From Vibrio hippocampi (GTDB lineage: Bacteria > Pseudomonadota > Gammaproteobacteria > Enterobacterales > Vibrionaceae), in assembly GCF_921292975.1 (NCBI RefSeq), contig NZ_CAKLCM010000003.1, forward strand, positions 744,001-808,000: a stretch of 64,000 nt of DNA, given 5' to 3'. Below, one piece after another: positions 54,654-63,999 of this stretch. Under the pieces are notes generated by a model. It was not told the DNA's origin and searched no databases. It saw only the letters and a list, made by a program, of their open reading frames with translations. Each line of letters begins with the position of its first letter. Positions within the stretch are counted from its first letter, which is position 1. The translations under genes were made by a program, and so were the position numbers.

Positions 54654-54872
54654 TGATGTTAACTAAATTCAATCATTCAAACCGAACCTGACACATTGAC
54701 TTGCCATTCTCTACCATTCTGTCACGTCATTGCCTAACGATATACTCAAAACGTTTGCGTAATCGCTTGCGATAGCGAAAAGCAAAACGTGGCTTTCATC
54801 ACACCACGCTTGTTGTTATATTCGCCGCATCAATTCTCCCCAATTGGGTACTCGAACGTACGAGAGACAATT

Positions 54873-55109
54873 ATGAATATTGAAACCGTCGAACTCCTTG
54901 GCTATGCAGCGTCCATTATTGTTGCGATCTCATTTACGATGAAACAGATTGTGCGACTGCGCGTGATTAACTGTATCGGCTGCGTACTATTCACACTCTA
55001 CGGTTTCGCTATTGATTCTGTTCCGGTCATCATCACTAACGGCTTCATTGCTGGTGTGAATGTGTTCTATCTACTGAGAACCTACAAACAACAAAAGCGT
55101 CGCGGCTAA
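54873..55109 (+). CDS. Small inner-membrane protein, YgjV-like
   Basis: A 78-residue protein with three hydrophobic segments (about 7-27, 30-48, 50-68), a compact unit resembling YgjV-like inner-membrane proteins and half-transporters such as SemiSWEET. The start is placed at the ATG at 54873 with GAGAGA upstream; a longer frame is rejected. The C-terminus is basic (KQQKRRG), as expected for a cytoplasmic end. Function unknown. Confidence 0.75.
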   Translation: MNIETVELLGYAASIIVAISFTMKQIVRLRVINCIGCVLFTLYGFAIDSVPVIITNGFIAGVNVFYLLRTYKQQKRRG

Positions 55110-55164
55110 AAAATGGCAAAATTAAAGCGGCGTAGAGAAGCTATCTCGATTACGCAAAATAAAA

Positions 55165-55192
55165 AGACCAAATCATGTGACGGATTTGGTCT
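55165..55192. terminator. Bidirectional terminator
   Basis: AGACCAAATC with GATTTGGTCT, 8-base loop, A-run on the left and T-rich tail on the right. It serves the convergent YgjV-like and nucleotidase genes. Confidence 0.9.
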
Positions 55193-55232
55193 CTTTATTT
55201 TTACAATCATCATACCAAGGAAGCGAACCCAC

Positions 55233-56942
55233 CTATCGCATCTGCTGCGCTTTAGACTGTGGTAAACAAACGGTGGCGACTTCGGGTTGTTCTGATAGCA
55301 ATTTGACAAAGCAATCCGACATAGACCACTCGGTGACAATCCCCTCACCATTCATCTGCAAGATGGCGTCATAACCCTCTTTACCTTTCATGGTGTAGGC
55401 ACTGGATGTCGCCATATAGCGCCGTTCTAAGTCTAACGGCTCTCCAGCAATCATAATATCAGTGACACGTTTACCCTGAGGCGCATCGGCGTCATATTGG
55501 AATGTCAACAAGTAGGTGTAAGGATAACTGCCTGATCCCGTGCCGTTAACGCCATTGCCTAAAGCGTTGTTAATCGCCCCCTCGATCACAGCGGCGATAT
55601 GCTCGCCTTGTATCTCATAGACACCAATAGGTACAACAAAAGGCAATAAGCGACCCGCGACATCGGCGACACTCAAAGGTCCTTGATTTAGTGATGTACG
55701 CACGCCTCCCGCATTATGCATGGCAAAATCGACTTGATAGCCAAGTTGACGCATGGCGTAATAAAACGATCGTGCAACGAGCGGAGCCACTTCACTGCCT
55801 CCCTGAGCATCTGGAATTCGAATATGGCGTAGGTCCTTGGGCAAAGAGATCAACTTCTCTTGCTGCAACGCTCGTACTTTGGTTTGATATTTCTCGATTA
55901 AAAGACGCTTTATCTGCGGGTCTTTACGGCAAACCACAACGTTAGGGTGTTGTTGTACGCGCTGCTTAATCGCATCGTAGTCATTGTCAGCTTCAAACCC
56001 TTCGGTGTTTACAAATAGTCGCCTTCCCACCAACAGTTCATTGTTACCGGCAAACTGGCTAATCACGCCTTCACTATCAAAGGTAACTTCACAGTGACCC
56101 AAGGTTAATGCGTGGTATCCAGCCTGAACCACATAAGTATCAGCGACTTTTTCACCGTATTGATCTTGGCTAGCAATACCCAGCTCAGAAAAGTTACCCT
56201 GTAACACATGACTGTGTCCACCGATAATTAAGCTGATGCCTGAGACAGCCTTTGCCAATTCAAGATCAGCGTCATAGCCTAAGTGACTCAGCAAAATAAT
56301 CTTATTGATACCCGCCTGACGGATTTGGCGGAGCGTATTTTCTGCCGTCTGCTGGGCTGACTCAAACCACGTATCGCTATCGGGATTGGCGATATCCGCC
56401 ATTTTGTCGAGGGACAGACCAAAAATCGCCACCGAATCGCCATTGATGCGCTTCTCTATCCACTGAGCGACCTGTTGCTCAGGATCGTAGTGATAAAGGT
56501 TAGATTGATTCGCCAGCGGATACTGTTTCTTGCCCTCTTGGCTTAAGTTCCAGTTCCCAGCCAATAAAGGAAAATTGATACGTCGAACAAATTGCCCGAC
56601 GGGCTCGTTGCCAAGATCTAATTCATGATTACCTAACGCCATCGCATCAAGGTCAAGTTGATTGAGCAAGTCCGCGTTCGCTTCCCCTTTGAACAAGGAG
56701 AAATACAGCGTGCCTTGAAAGCAGTCGCCCGCATGTAAAAACAGGAAACCATCGGTATCAGCCTGCTGTTTTAACGCTTTTACTCGGGTCGCGATACGAG
56801 CAAAGCCCCCAGCACTAACGAACGGGTGATAGTCCTGACCGAGATGATTCACGGTCAATTGCAGCGGTGTCGGTTCAAAATAGGAATGCGTGTCATTGAT
56901 ATGGGCAATGCTCACAGTAAGAGGTTTCTGTTGTTTTTTCAT
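55233..56942 (-). CDS. 5'-nucleotidase/metallophosphatase (UshA-like) without signal peptide
   Basis: A 569-residue enzyme with an N-terminal metallophosphatase domain: IAHINDTHSYFE (metal Asp/His), HAGDCFQGT (bridging Asp), LGNHELD (catalytic His) and LLSHLGYDAD. A C-terminal substrate-binding domain follows (HNAGGVRTSLNQGPL, then GKEGYDAI-type aromatic motif). This is the UshA/CD73 fold, which hydrolyses nucleotides or nucleotide sugars. Unusually, the N-terminus MKKQQKPLTVSIAH has no hydrophobic signal segment, so it would be cytoplasmic. The ATG at 56942 is preceded by GAGAATGAG; a TTG two codons upstream is rejected. Confidence 0.88.
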   Translation of the reverse strand: MKKQQKPLTVSIAHINDTHSYFEPTPLQLTVNHLGQDYHPFVSAGGFARIATRVKALKQQADTDGFLFLHAGDCFQGTLYFSLFKGEANADLLNQLDLDAMALGNHELDLGNEPVGQFVRRINFPLLAGNWNLSQEGKKQYPLANQSNLYHYDPEQQVAQWIEKRINGDSVAIFGLSLDKMADIANPDSDTWFESAQQTAENTLRQIRQAGINKIILLSHLGYDADLELAKAVSGISLIIGGHSHVLQGNFSELGIASQDQYGEKVADTYVVQAGYHALTLGHCEVTFDSEGVISQFAGNNELLVGRRLFVNTEGFEADNDYDAIKQRVQQHPNVVVCRKDPQIKRLLIEKYQTKVRALQQEKLISLPKDLRHIRIPDAQGGSEVAPLVARSFYYAMRQLGYQVDFAMHNAGGVRTSLNQGPLSVADVAGRLLPFVVPIGVYEIQGEHIAAVIEGAINNALGNGVNGTGSGSYPYTYLLTFQYDADAPQGKRVTDIMIAGEPLDLERRYMATSSAYTMKGKEGYDAILQMNGEGIVTEWSMSDCFVKLLSEQPEVATVCLPQSKAQQMR

Positions 56943-57223
56943 AAGCAAATCTCATTCTCTCTTCTGCGATGTTAAACCTAATTATATGACAGATAGATGA
57001 AGCCCGGTCACAAGCCAACTATTATCAAAGGAACTAGCGATGAGTGCAAACAAATAAATGTTACTGCTCAGTTTTATGACTAAGCTTACACATCCAAACA
57101 GGCAAACCTCTTATAATTTAATGAGATAACGTGTGGTTCAACCTTAAAAAGGCACGCTTATTATCGGCAATATACCTGGTAAATCTATCTGTAAAAGTCA
57201 CAAATATTTTTTGGGAGTATGGT

Positions 57224-58855
57224 ATGAAACTAGAGCGAGTCGACATCGCCGGATTTCGAGGTATTAAACGTCTTTCCCTGCCTCTTAACGAGTTGACTAC
57301 CCTGATTGGTGAAAATACCTGGGGTAAATCGTCACTGCTTGATGCACTGTCTGTTGCACTGCCATCCAACGGTTCTCTTTATTCGTTTGAGATTCGCGAT
57401 TTTCATGTGGATTATTCCGTTGCTCACCCTCAATCTCAGAGTATTCAAATTGTCCTTACTTTCGGTGCTATCGACACACAAGAGCTACATTCCGGTCGCT
57501 ATCGTAAGCTGAAGCCGTTATGGCAAATAGACGATAATCAACAACAGAAAATCTACTACCGTATTAGTGCCAGTCGCGATGGTCATACTATTAGCCAAAG
57601 TTATGCATTTTTAGACATTAAAGGCAATACCCTACCATTGCATCACAGTGAAAAGCTGGCTCAAGAATTAATGACTCTGCACCCTATTATCCGTCTACGT
57701 GATTCACGCCGCTTTTATCGCGCCGACACAAGCCCGATACAAAGTAACTCACGGATTGAGAAACGCATTAACAATACCTGTCGCAGGCTGGTCTCTAAAC
57801 CGGGACATGTCGATAAAGCCGAAATCAAAAGCACACTTAATTCAATGCGAAACCTAGTTGAGCATTACTTTTCCTTTAAAAGCCACTCACGCTCACCCCA
57901 CAAGCATAATCGTGATGGTGTGTTTTACAATCGCGTTAATCATGATGGAAATCTGGTGCAATTGATTGATAGTACCAGTAGTCAACAGACACGTTTGTTG
58001 CTACTCGGGTTGCTCAATGCCTACCTACAGGCAAAAGGACCAAACCAATTGAGACGCTGCGCGCGTCCGATACTGATTGTGGAAGATCCCGAAGGGCGAC
58101 TGCATCCTACTCATTTAGCGAGAGCATGGAGCTTGCTACAAATGTTGCCGATGCAAAAAATCGTCACTACCAACAGCAGTGATCTCATCAGCACCGTGCC
58201 CATGCGCTCTATTCGCCGCTTGGTACGTCAGTCAGACCGTACCATCGCGACGCAACTTGCCGTCGAACAATTCAGTAAAGATGAGTTACGCCGCGTTGGA
58301 TTCCATATTCGATTTCATCGCTCTAGGGCGCTATTTGCTCGCTGTTGGTTGTTGGTTGAAGGCGAAACTGAGGTATGGTTATTTAATGAATTAGCCAACT
58401 TATGTGGCTATAACCTTGCGGCTGAAGGGGTGCAAATCATCGAGTTTGCACAATCCGGCTTAAAATCGTTGATTAAGGTGGCCAAATCCCTCGATATTGA
58501 GTGGCATGTGGTGACAGATGGTGATCCCGCGGGTAAAAAGTATGCCGCCACCGTCATGCACCAACTTAGCGGTGATCATCCCCGCCACCATCTGACCGAA
58601 TTACCCGATAGAGATATTGAACACTTCCTATATCAACATGGATTTGAAGACTTTTTCCGTGAGTTAGTCAAAATACCACTCGACCATCCAGTTCCGGCTA
58701 AAAAAGTCGTCATGCGAGTATTGAAGAAATTCGCCAAGCCTGATTTAGCCTTAGCGATTGTTGCCGAGTGTGAAGACCGCGGAACGGAATCAATACCATT
58801 GCTAATACGTTGGATTTTAAAACGCGTGGTCACTATGGCAAATGGCAATGTGTAA
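57224..58855 (+). CDS. ybjD: OLD-family ATPase/nuclease YbjD
   Basis: A 543-residue protein like E. coli YbjD (552). An N-terminal ABC/SMC-type ATPase has LERVDIAGFRGIKRLSLPL and Walker A LIGENTWGKSSLLDAL; ILIVEDPEGRLHP is a Walker B-like segment. The C-terminal Toprim domain starts CWLLVEGETEVWLFNEL (catalytic Glu) and has VVTDGDPAGKKYA (Asp-x-Asp). OLD-family members cut DNA. Some act in phage defence, but YbjD is a chromosomal housekeeping type with unknown role. The start is set at the ATG at 57224 with TTGGGAG upstream. Confidence 0.9.
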   Translation: MKLERVDIAGFRGIKRLSLPLNELTTLIGENTWGKSSLLDALSVALPSNGSLYSFEIRDFHVDYSVAHPQSQSIQIVLTFGAIDTQELHSGRYRKLKPLWQIDDNQQQKIYYRISASRDGHTISQSYAFLDIKGNTLPLHHSEKLAQELMTLHPIIRLRDSRRFYRADTSPIQSNSRIEKRINNTCRRLVSKPGHVDKAEIKSTLNSMRNLVEHYFSFKSHSRSPHKHNRDGVFYNRVNHDGNLVQLIDSTSSQQTRLLLLGLLNAYLQAKGPNQLRRCARPILIVEDPEGRLHPTHLARAWSLLQMLPMQKIVTTNSSDLISTVPMRSIRRLVRQSDRTIATQLAVEQFSKDELRRVGFHIRFHRSRALFARCWLLVEGETEVWLFNELANLCGYNLAAEGVQIIEFAQSGLKSLIKVAKSLDIEWHVVTDGDPAGKKYAATVMHQLSGDHPRHHLTELPDRDIEHFLYQHGFEDFFRELVKIPLDHPVPAKKVVMRVLKKFAKPDLALAIVAECEDRGTESIPLLIRWILKRVVTMANGNV

Positions 58856-58864
58856 GTTGCTTTT

Positions 58865-58934
58865 GATGTATATGTTCTGATGAATAAGCTCTAATGAATA
58901 AGCTTGAATGAATAGGTTCCGATGTATAAGTGCC
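58865..58934. repeat. Five 14-bp degenerate tandem repeats after ybjD
   Basis: Units start at 58865, 58879, 58893, 58907 and 58921, with the consensus (G/A)ATG(A/T)ATAAG-CT-. The array begins nine bases after the ybjD stop. Confidence 0.85.
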
Positions 58935-58953
58935 AATCGGTGAAACCAAAAAA

Positions 58954-59002
58954 AAGGTAATAAATTGATCATCAATTTTAATGATGACCAACCTGTTACC
59001 TT
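58954..59002. terminator. Long imperfect hairpin between convergent genes
   Basis: AAGGTAA (58954-58960) pairs with TTACCTT (58996-59002). An inner stem, TCATCA with TGATGA, is extended by TTG/CAA across one mismatch. A-run on the left, T-rich on the right. Probably terminates both ybjD and the LysR gene. Confidence 0.55.
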
Positions 59003-59032
59003 ATGTTTCTTATTAACGTTATATGTTTCTCG

Positions 59033-59929
59033 CTACCGCTTATGTTTCATCATGCGTAGCCCTTCACGCCTAACACACTCGACTAACGGGTTTTCCGCCA
59101 TATCAGCACGCCAGATAAAGGAAAGTGTCCTTTCCATTTTTAACTCAGGCACGTTAAGCGCCACCAGTTGCCCCGACTCAATAAAACGTTCTACATCGAG
59201 ATAAGGCAAACAAGTGAGATATTGACCATTTGACACCATGCTTCGCAGTACAGGAACGTGTTCGTACTCTCGCCATACATCTAAATCGGCGATTAAATGG
59301 TGGATCGAGCTATCAAAGATAGCCCGTGTACCGGAACCATGCTCACGAAGAACCCAGCGTGCTTGCTCAAGTTGAGCCAAGCTGACTTTATCGCGTTGTG
59401 CAAAAGGATGATGTGCAGCGGCGACGACCGTCAAATGGTCGCTGCACCAAGTTTCTTGGTTAATACGGTGATCATCACAGCGCCCTTCTATGATGCCTAA
59501 GTCGTATTTGTAATCTAACAGACCATCGATAATTGAATCGGTACTTCTGACTTGCAGTGAAATACGCATTTCTGGGAAATCATTATCAATAACACTGATA
59601 AGATCAGGCACTAAGTGTTCAGCTGGTGTCTGGCTTGCGCCAATTTTTAGCTCGCCACTCAATAAATGCTGCTCATAGAACCCCATTTCTATTTGCTGAG
59701 CATCTTGTAGCAGGCGTTTTGCCTTCGGTCTCAACCAAACTCCCCAATGAGAGAGTGCCATCTGCTTGCCTTGTCTTTCAAACAAAGGTCGTCCAAGCAT
59801 CTTTTCTAACTGCGCAAGTGACATACTGGTGGCGGATTGAGTAAGCGACAATCGGTCTGCCGCTTGACTCACGCTACCAGTGTCAGCAATCGCATCGAAT
59901 ACTGCCAACTGTTTTAATGAATAACGCAT
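59033..59929 (-). CDS. LysR-family regulator, YeiE-like
   Basis: A 298-residue LysR protein. The winged HTH is MRYSLKQLAVFDAIADTGSV...LSLTQSATSMSLAQLEKMLG, and the effector domain runs from about residue 90 (LKIGASQTPAEHLVPDL). The whole resembles YeiE/CysL-type regulators, of which Cronobacter YeiE has been described as a sulfite sensor. The start is set at the ATG at 59929, which has GAAGGA six bases upstream. It is divergent from focA-CBS across 349 bases and is a good candidate to control it, but this is inferred from position only. Confidence 0.85.
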   Translation of the reverse strand: MRYSLKQLAVFDAIADTGSVSQAADRLSLTQSATSMSLAQLEKMLGRPLFERQGKQMALSHWGVWLRPKAKRLLQDAQQIEMGFYEQHLLSGELKIGASQTPAEHLVPDLISVIDNDFPEMRISLQVRSTDSIIDGLLDYKYDLGIIEGRCDDHRINQETWCSDHLTVVAAAHHPFAQRDKVSLAQLEQARWVLREHGSGTRAIFDSSIHHLIADLDVWREYEHVPVLRSMVSNGQYLTCLPYLDVERFIESGQLVALNVPELKMERTLSFIWRADMAENPLVECVRREGLRMMKHKR

Positions 59930-60278
59930 TGAATTCCTTCTACTTACACAATTCAAAGTGGTTCGAATTTTAAAATATCAGTTTCGCTTATACTGAATTG
60001 TTTCTAGGCTAAAACACAGAGTTTGGAGACTGTTTTTAACTATAAATTCTAATCCTTTACTTACAGATCCTTAACGCCAAACCCCTGTCGACCCCTATTC
60101 TAACTGGATTTCTCAATGTATCAAATTATCTGATGCGTTTTCTAAAAATTATCAATTTTACTACTACCCCAAAACCGCCTTAATCTAATTACGAACCAAG
60201 CATGGGGCTTAGTTCTCGCTCTTATCTAAGGCAATGAACAAGAGCGGCAATTATCTCGAATCCATAAAGGAGTAATCA

Positions 60279-61727
60279 ATGGCAACAGCTAGCTCTGACA
60301 ATGGTCTACTTTTCTCTCCTGTCGAAATGATGGCAGAAGCAGAAAAGTTTGCACTAAGTAAGGCAAAGAAAACCAGCAGTATGATTTTTGGTCTGGCAAT
60401 CATGGCGGGCGCGTTTATAGGACTGGCTTTCTTGTTTTACATCACTGTGACCACAGGCAGCGCAGATGCTGGTTGGGGGATCAGTCGATTAGCCGGCGGT
60501 GTCGCATTTAGTATGGGGTTAATTCTCATTGTGATATGCGGCGGTGAACTATTTACCAGTTCTGTTTTGTCTAGCATCTCGTGGGCAAACAAACAAATTA
60601 GCTTCGGCAAGATGCTCTCTATCTGGGGCAAGGTCTATATCGGTAACTTTATCGGCGCGATGTTCCTACTCGCTATTGTTGCAGCTGCTGGCTTATATCA
60701 GCTCGACAACGGTCAATGGGGGCTCAATGCTCTGCATATTGCTCAGCATAAGCTGCATCACACATGGCTACAGGCTTTTGCTTTAGGTGTGTTGTGTAAC
60801 TTATTGGTCTGTCTCGCGATTTGGCTAACGTTTAGCTCAGCCAATGCCATGACCAAAGCCGCAATGACGGTATTGCCTGTGGCGATGTTTGTCAGCACGG
60901 GTTTTGAACACTGTGTCGCAAACATGTTTATGGTGCCACTAGGTATTGTGATTCAAAACTTTGCGAGTCCAGAGTTCTGGAGCGCAACAGGGACAACGGC
61001 TGCACAGTTTAGCGATTTAACCCCGATGCATTTTTTAACGAACAACTTAATCCCTGTGACATTTGGCAACATCATTGGTGGTTCTGTACTGGTAGGCCTT
61101 GCGAACTGGAGCATCTACCGTAGACCACAACTAAAAGCAACCAACGTTACAACCATTACCCAAACCACCGAAATTACGTCAGTTAAGGAAACCACTATGA
61201 ACAGCAACATCATTATCAAAGACATTATGAACACTCAACCTGTCACTCTTAGCGTAGAGATGCCAACTTCTGTAGCTCTTGACACGCTTATGGAGAACAA
61301 CATGATCAGCGCTCCGGTCATCGATGTTGAACAGCGCCTTGTTGGTTTCTTCTCTGTACACGATGTGATGGTTGACCTTTGGTGCCAAGACTACCTACCT
61401 GAAGCTGGTCAAAAGGTGGTGGATCTGATGACTCGTGACGTCATTGCCATTGATGCCAACGAAAAGCTCGTCGATGTTGCTGAGTACCTATGTATCGACA
61501 AAGACCAACTATACCCAACCACTTCAATGGGTATTGCGACGCGCTTTAGCACACTATCGGTTGAAGAACGTGCCAAAGCCATCAAGGTAAGTCGTCCACA
61601 AAACCTACCTGTACTTGAGAACGGTATATTTATCGGTATGTTGACTCGCGTTGATGTACTAAAAGCGATGCGCCCTATCTATGGCGAGCGCCTAAACGTT
61701 GTCACTGAAGAACTGGCAACAGCGTAA
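60279..61727 (+). CDS. focA: Formate channel FocA fused to a CBS-domain pair
   Basis: A 482-residue protein. Residues about 10-285 match FocA of the formate-nitrite transporter family: LLFSPVEMMAEAEKFAL, LIVICGGELFTSSVLS (channel Thr), FALGVLCNLLVCLAIW, and FVSTGFEHCVANMFMVP (channel His). A Thr-rich linker (about 286-306) leads to two CBS domains (about 312-475). CBS pairs often bind adenine nucleotides, so formate flow could respond to energy state. E. coli FocA (285 residues) lacks them. At residue 307 an internal ATG (61197) has AAGGAA seven bases upstream. No pfl gene is adjacent; divergent LysR gene. Confidence 0.9.
   Translation: MATASSDNGLLFSPVEMMAEAEKFALSKAKKTSSMIFGLAIMAGAFIGLAFLFYITVTTGSADAGWGISRLAGGVAFSMGLILIVICGGELFTSSVLSSISWANKQISFGKMLSIWGKVYIGNFIGAMFLLAIVAAAGLYQLDNGQWGLNALHIAQHKLHHTWLQAFALGVLCNLLVCLAIWLTFSSANAMTKAAMTVLPVAMFVSTGFEHCVANMFMVPLGIVIQNFASPEFWSATGTTAAQFSDLTPMHFLTNNLIPVTFGNIIGGSVLVGLANWSIYRRPQLKATNVTTITQTTEITSVKETTMNSNIIIKDIMNTQPVTLSVEMPTSVALDTLMENNMISAPVIDVEQRLVGFFSVHDVMVDLWCQDYLPEAGQKVVDLMTRDVIAIDANEKLVDVAEYLCIDKDQLYPTTSMGIATRFSTLSVEERAKAIKVSRPQNLPVLENGIFIGMLTRVDVLKAMRPIYGERLNVVTEELATA
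61197..61727 (+). CDS. Possible separate CBS-domain protein from an internal start in focA
   Basis: AAGGAA (61185-61190) followed seven bases later by an in-frame ATG (61197) would give a free 176-residue CBS-pair protein, starting MNSNIIIKDIMNTQPVTLS, as many stand-alone CBS proteins do. It may be a live second product or a trace of an older gene border. Evidence is the ribosome-binding site only. Confidence 0.4.
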   Translation: MNSNIIIKDIMNTQPVTLSVEMPTSVALDTLMENNMISAPVIDVEQRLVGFFSVHDVMVDLWCQDYLPEAGQKVVDLMTRDVIAIDANEKLVDVAEYLCIDKDQLYPTTSMGIATRFSTLSVEERAKAIKVSRPQNLPVLENGIFIGMLTRVDVLKAMRPIYGERLNVVTEELATA

Positions 61728-61766
61728 AGAATTTTTGGCTGGAAAATAAGTCGTTTGGCCAAAATA

Positions 61767-61788
61767 GCCCCGGCAGAGGTGTCGGGGC
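61767..61788. terminator. Hairpin between focA-CBS and the BatD-like gene
   Basis: GCCCCG with CGGGGC, 10-base loop. On the minus strand the tail is TATTTT, so it probably serves the leftward Bat operon, perhaps also focA. Confidence 0.55.
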
Positions 61789-61975
61789 ATTCCCATATTT
61801 ATCACTTGCTCATGTTCTAACCAGCAACTCTTCTAAACCGCTCTCCGTCATTCCAATGCTTTACTTGTCGCACTTACCGCGGGTTATCCTATTTCCAAAC
61901 GTTTCGCTGCGTTAGATAGGTTCTACTCTTCATCAATAGTCACGAATTCAGGAAGCTGGTTAATGTTAGCATTTT

Positions 61976-63310
61976 TCACTCACCACCAATTTCGACATCG
62001 CCGTTTATTGATGGTCGCCATTGTTCTAGTTGTTTGAGAATACGTTTGTTTTTTAACGACTTTCTTTGTTTAATTCGTCGCCACAACCAAAGACTCTGCT
62101 TGGCGGTAGGTGTTTGATTTTGTATGCGATGAGAATGATCCTGCCATGCCGTTTGTTCACCAGTATCGCTAAAAGAAACCTGTTTCAACTGGCGTGTATT
62201 AGCTCGCGTTCTAACACGACGATAAATCAAGGTACGCACTTGGGGCCAATTGCTCTGACTTACTTGGCGTAACAGTTGCCATACTTGTGGCTTAGGTCGA
62301 TGTCGGTAGTAGCGCAACACTGCCAACAACGTCGCTATCGCTACGATAAGACCAAAGCCAACGAACACAATCTGCTGCCAGTATTGAGTGGTCAAAGAGC
62401 GCAAAGTGTGAGCAACATGGATGGTTTTCTCAGCAAGCTCCACCGTTTTGATTTGTTGGCTGTCGGTATCCCACCAAGTCACAGTTTGCGCTGGTAGAGT
62501 GAAATCGCCTCCTTGTGCTAAAAGGTACACGGTTTCATCCACGCGTTTCGCCTGATAATCCCCTCGACTCTGGCTGTCTAGCAACTCAGATGGTTTGGGA
62601 TAGGCTTTTAAGCCTATTAATGCATCACTTAATTGATTTGTGGGTGGCAATAAAATTGATAGTGTATCGTCAGCGCTCACCGTGATGCGGCGACTGATGG
62701 TGTCTCCCGCTTGCAATGAGTCAGACGATGAGTCCCATGACTGCTGCACGTTGACATTGCTGGCAGCAAACCACGCTTGCTGCTGGGTCAGCGTTGCATC
62801 TGGCAGATAGGTAAACAGAGACATGGGCTCAGTATAGAGTGTTCCAGATACGTTACTTCCATCAGGCGCAGAGACTTGCACCTTAACCGCGACCTTCGGC
62901 AATTGGTATTCACCACTCTGCTGAGGATAGAGCGTCACTTCCCAATGCTGATAGGACCATGTTTGACCCTTTTCTCGGCGAGTGTAATTAGTGGCAAACG
63001 GGTTACGTTGTTTAACGATCAGCTCAGGTAAACCAAACGCAGAAATACGGGTTCCTCCAGTAAACCAACGTGGCGTGGCGACTTCAATCACCATAATAAC
63101 CTGCTGCGTTACCGCTGCCGGCTCGGATACATCCGTGCCATCACTGAGCCAAGCATTTAACTTAACGCCCCCTTGTTGTTCAAGTTGGTTTATCGTCATC
63201 GCGGCATAGGCGTTGTTAGCCACCGCCACCAACATCAGTGCGACAACTAATCGCCCTAAACCAACGGTCTTTGGGAGCGCTAACCGGGGAAAGCCTTTAC
63301 ATCGATTCAC
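61976..63310 (-). CDS. BatD-family protein
   Basis: A 444-residue protein. A long basic signal peptide (about 1-36, MNRCKGFPRLALPKTVG...ANNAYA) is followed by beta-sandwich repeats (about 40-310) and one membrane helix (about 325-345). A basic cytoplasmic tail ends the protein. This is the oxygen-tolerance BatD layout. The GTG at 63310 overlaps the upstream gene's stop as GTGA and has GGAGGGG just before it, a very strong coupled start. Bat proteins usually accompany a MoxR ATPase and VWA proteins. The exact role is unclear. Confidence 0.85.
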   Translation of the reverse strand: MNRCKGFPRLALPKTVGLGRLVVALMLVAVANNAYAAMTINQLEQQGGVKLNAWLSDGTDVSEPAAVTQQVIMVIEVATPRWFTGGTRISAFGLPELIVKQRNPFATNYTRREKGQTWSYQHWEVTLYPQQSGEYQLPKVAVKVQVSAPDGSNVSGTLYTEPMSLFTYLPDATLTQQQAWFAASNVNVQQSWDSSSDSLQAGDTISRRITVSADDTLSILLPPTNQLSDALIGLKAYPKPSELLDSQSRGDYQAKRVDETVYLLAQGGDFTLPAQTVTWWDTDSQQIKTVELAEKTIHVAHTLRSLTTQYWQQIVFVGFGLIVAIATLLAVLRYYRHRPKPQVWQLLRQVSQSNWPQVRTLIYRRVRTRANTRQLKQVSFSDTGEQTAWQDHSHRIQNQTPTAKQSLWLWRRIKQRKSLKNKRILKQLEQWRPSINGDVEIGGE

Positions 63311-63999
63311 TGTTTCCCCTCCAATTGTTGATTCAGTTGCAGCTGAAACTTAGCGCGAAGAAATTTTTGCGGATCCGCTTCAACCTTACGCAGCCACTTG
63401 TCTGCTAACTCTTGGCTACCTAAGATCTCCTGTGCGTTGAGGGTTTCTTTCAGCATCATTTGTTGGGTGGTTTTTTCGTCCGCGCCTTCACCGGTTCTTG
63501 GCTTATCCCCCAGTTCCGTTGACTCTTCCGGCCCATCGGTTGAGCCTGCTTGACTGGCACTTAAACGGTTAATTTCGTCGACTAACTCACTCATAGCTTT
63601 AAAGTTTTGCTCAGCTTTGCGCTTAATTTCATCGCTGGTCGCGTTTTGACGCAAATCATCGAATAGACGTTTAGCGGCAAGATACTCGCGCTGTCTTGCA
63701 AGCGCATTGCCAAGGTAGAGTCGTGCCGTTTGATTGTCGTTCAATTGTACAAACTGAGCCTGAGCCAGCGTAAATTCGCGCGCATAATAAAATGCGATAC
63801 CTTTACGCAGCGGATCTTGGTAGTGATTGGCTGCTTTAAGATAGTCGCCGCGATTAAAATACCACTGACCTTGCTGCTCTGGTGTCATCCACAAGTCGAG
63901 CCAGTGCTGCTTTGCTCTATCAAAAAAATTGATAGTGGTTTTAGGGGTATGATCTTGGCTGGTTGCTTGGCTTGCGACTAACGTATCTGACTGACTTTG
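63307..63999 (-). CDS. Bat-operon TPR protein, 5' end beyond the window (probably VWA-TPR)
   Basis: The frame is open from the right edge, so only the C-terminal 230 residues are seen. They hold TPR-like repeats (QGQWYFNRGDYLKAANHYQD, FYYAREFTLAQAQFVQL, LGNALARQREYLAAKRLFDD), then an acidic linker and a C-terminal ADKWLRKVEADPQKFLRAKF motif typical of BatC or BatB-C fusions. The upstream part is probably a von Willebrand factor A domain, but this is not visible. The stop is overlapped by the BatD start. Confidence 0.8.
   Translation of the reverse strand, partial: QSQSDTLVASQATSQDHTPKTTINFFDRAKQHWLDLWMTPEQQGQWYFNRGDYLKAANHYQDPLRKGIAFYYAREFTLAQAQFVQLNDNQTARLYLGNALARQREYLAAKRLFDDLRQNATSDEIKRKAEQNFKAMSELVDEINRLSASQAGSTDGPEESTELGDKPRTGEGADEKTTQQMMLKETLNAQEILGSQELADKWLRKVEADPQKFLRAKFQLQLNQQLEGKQ

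Noticed and set aside
57224..58855. Phage-defence operon built on the OLD-family gene
   Set aside because: It matches chromosomal YbjD, has no partner helicase or other defence gene beside it, and sits among core genes.
59930..60278. FNR box in the LysR/focA gap
   Set aside because: No stretch matches TTGAT-N4-ATCAA. Several AT-rich partial matches only.
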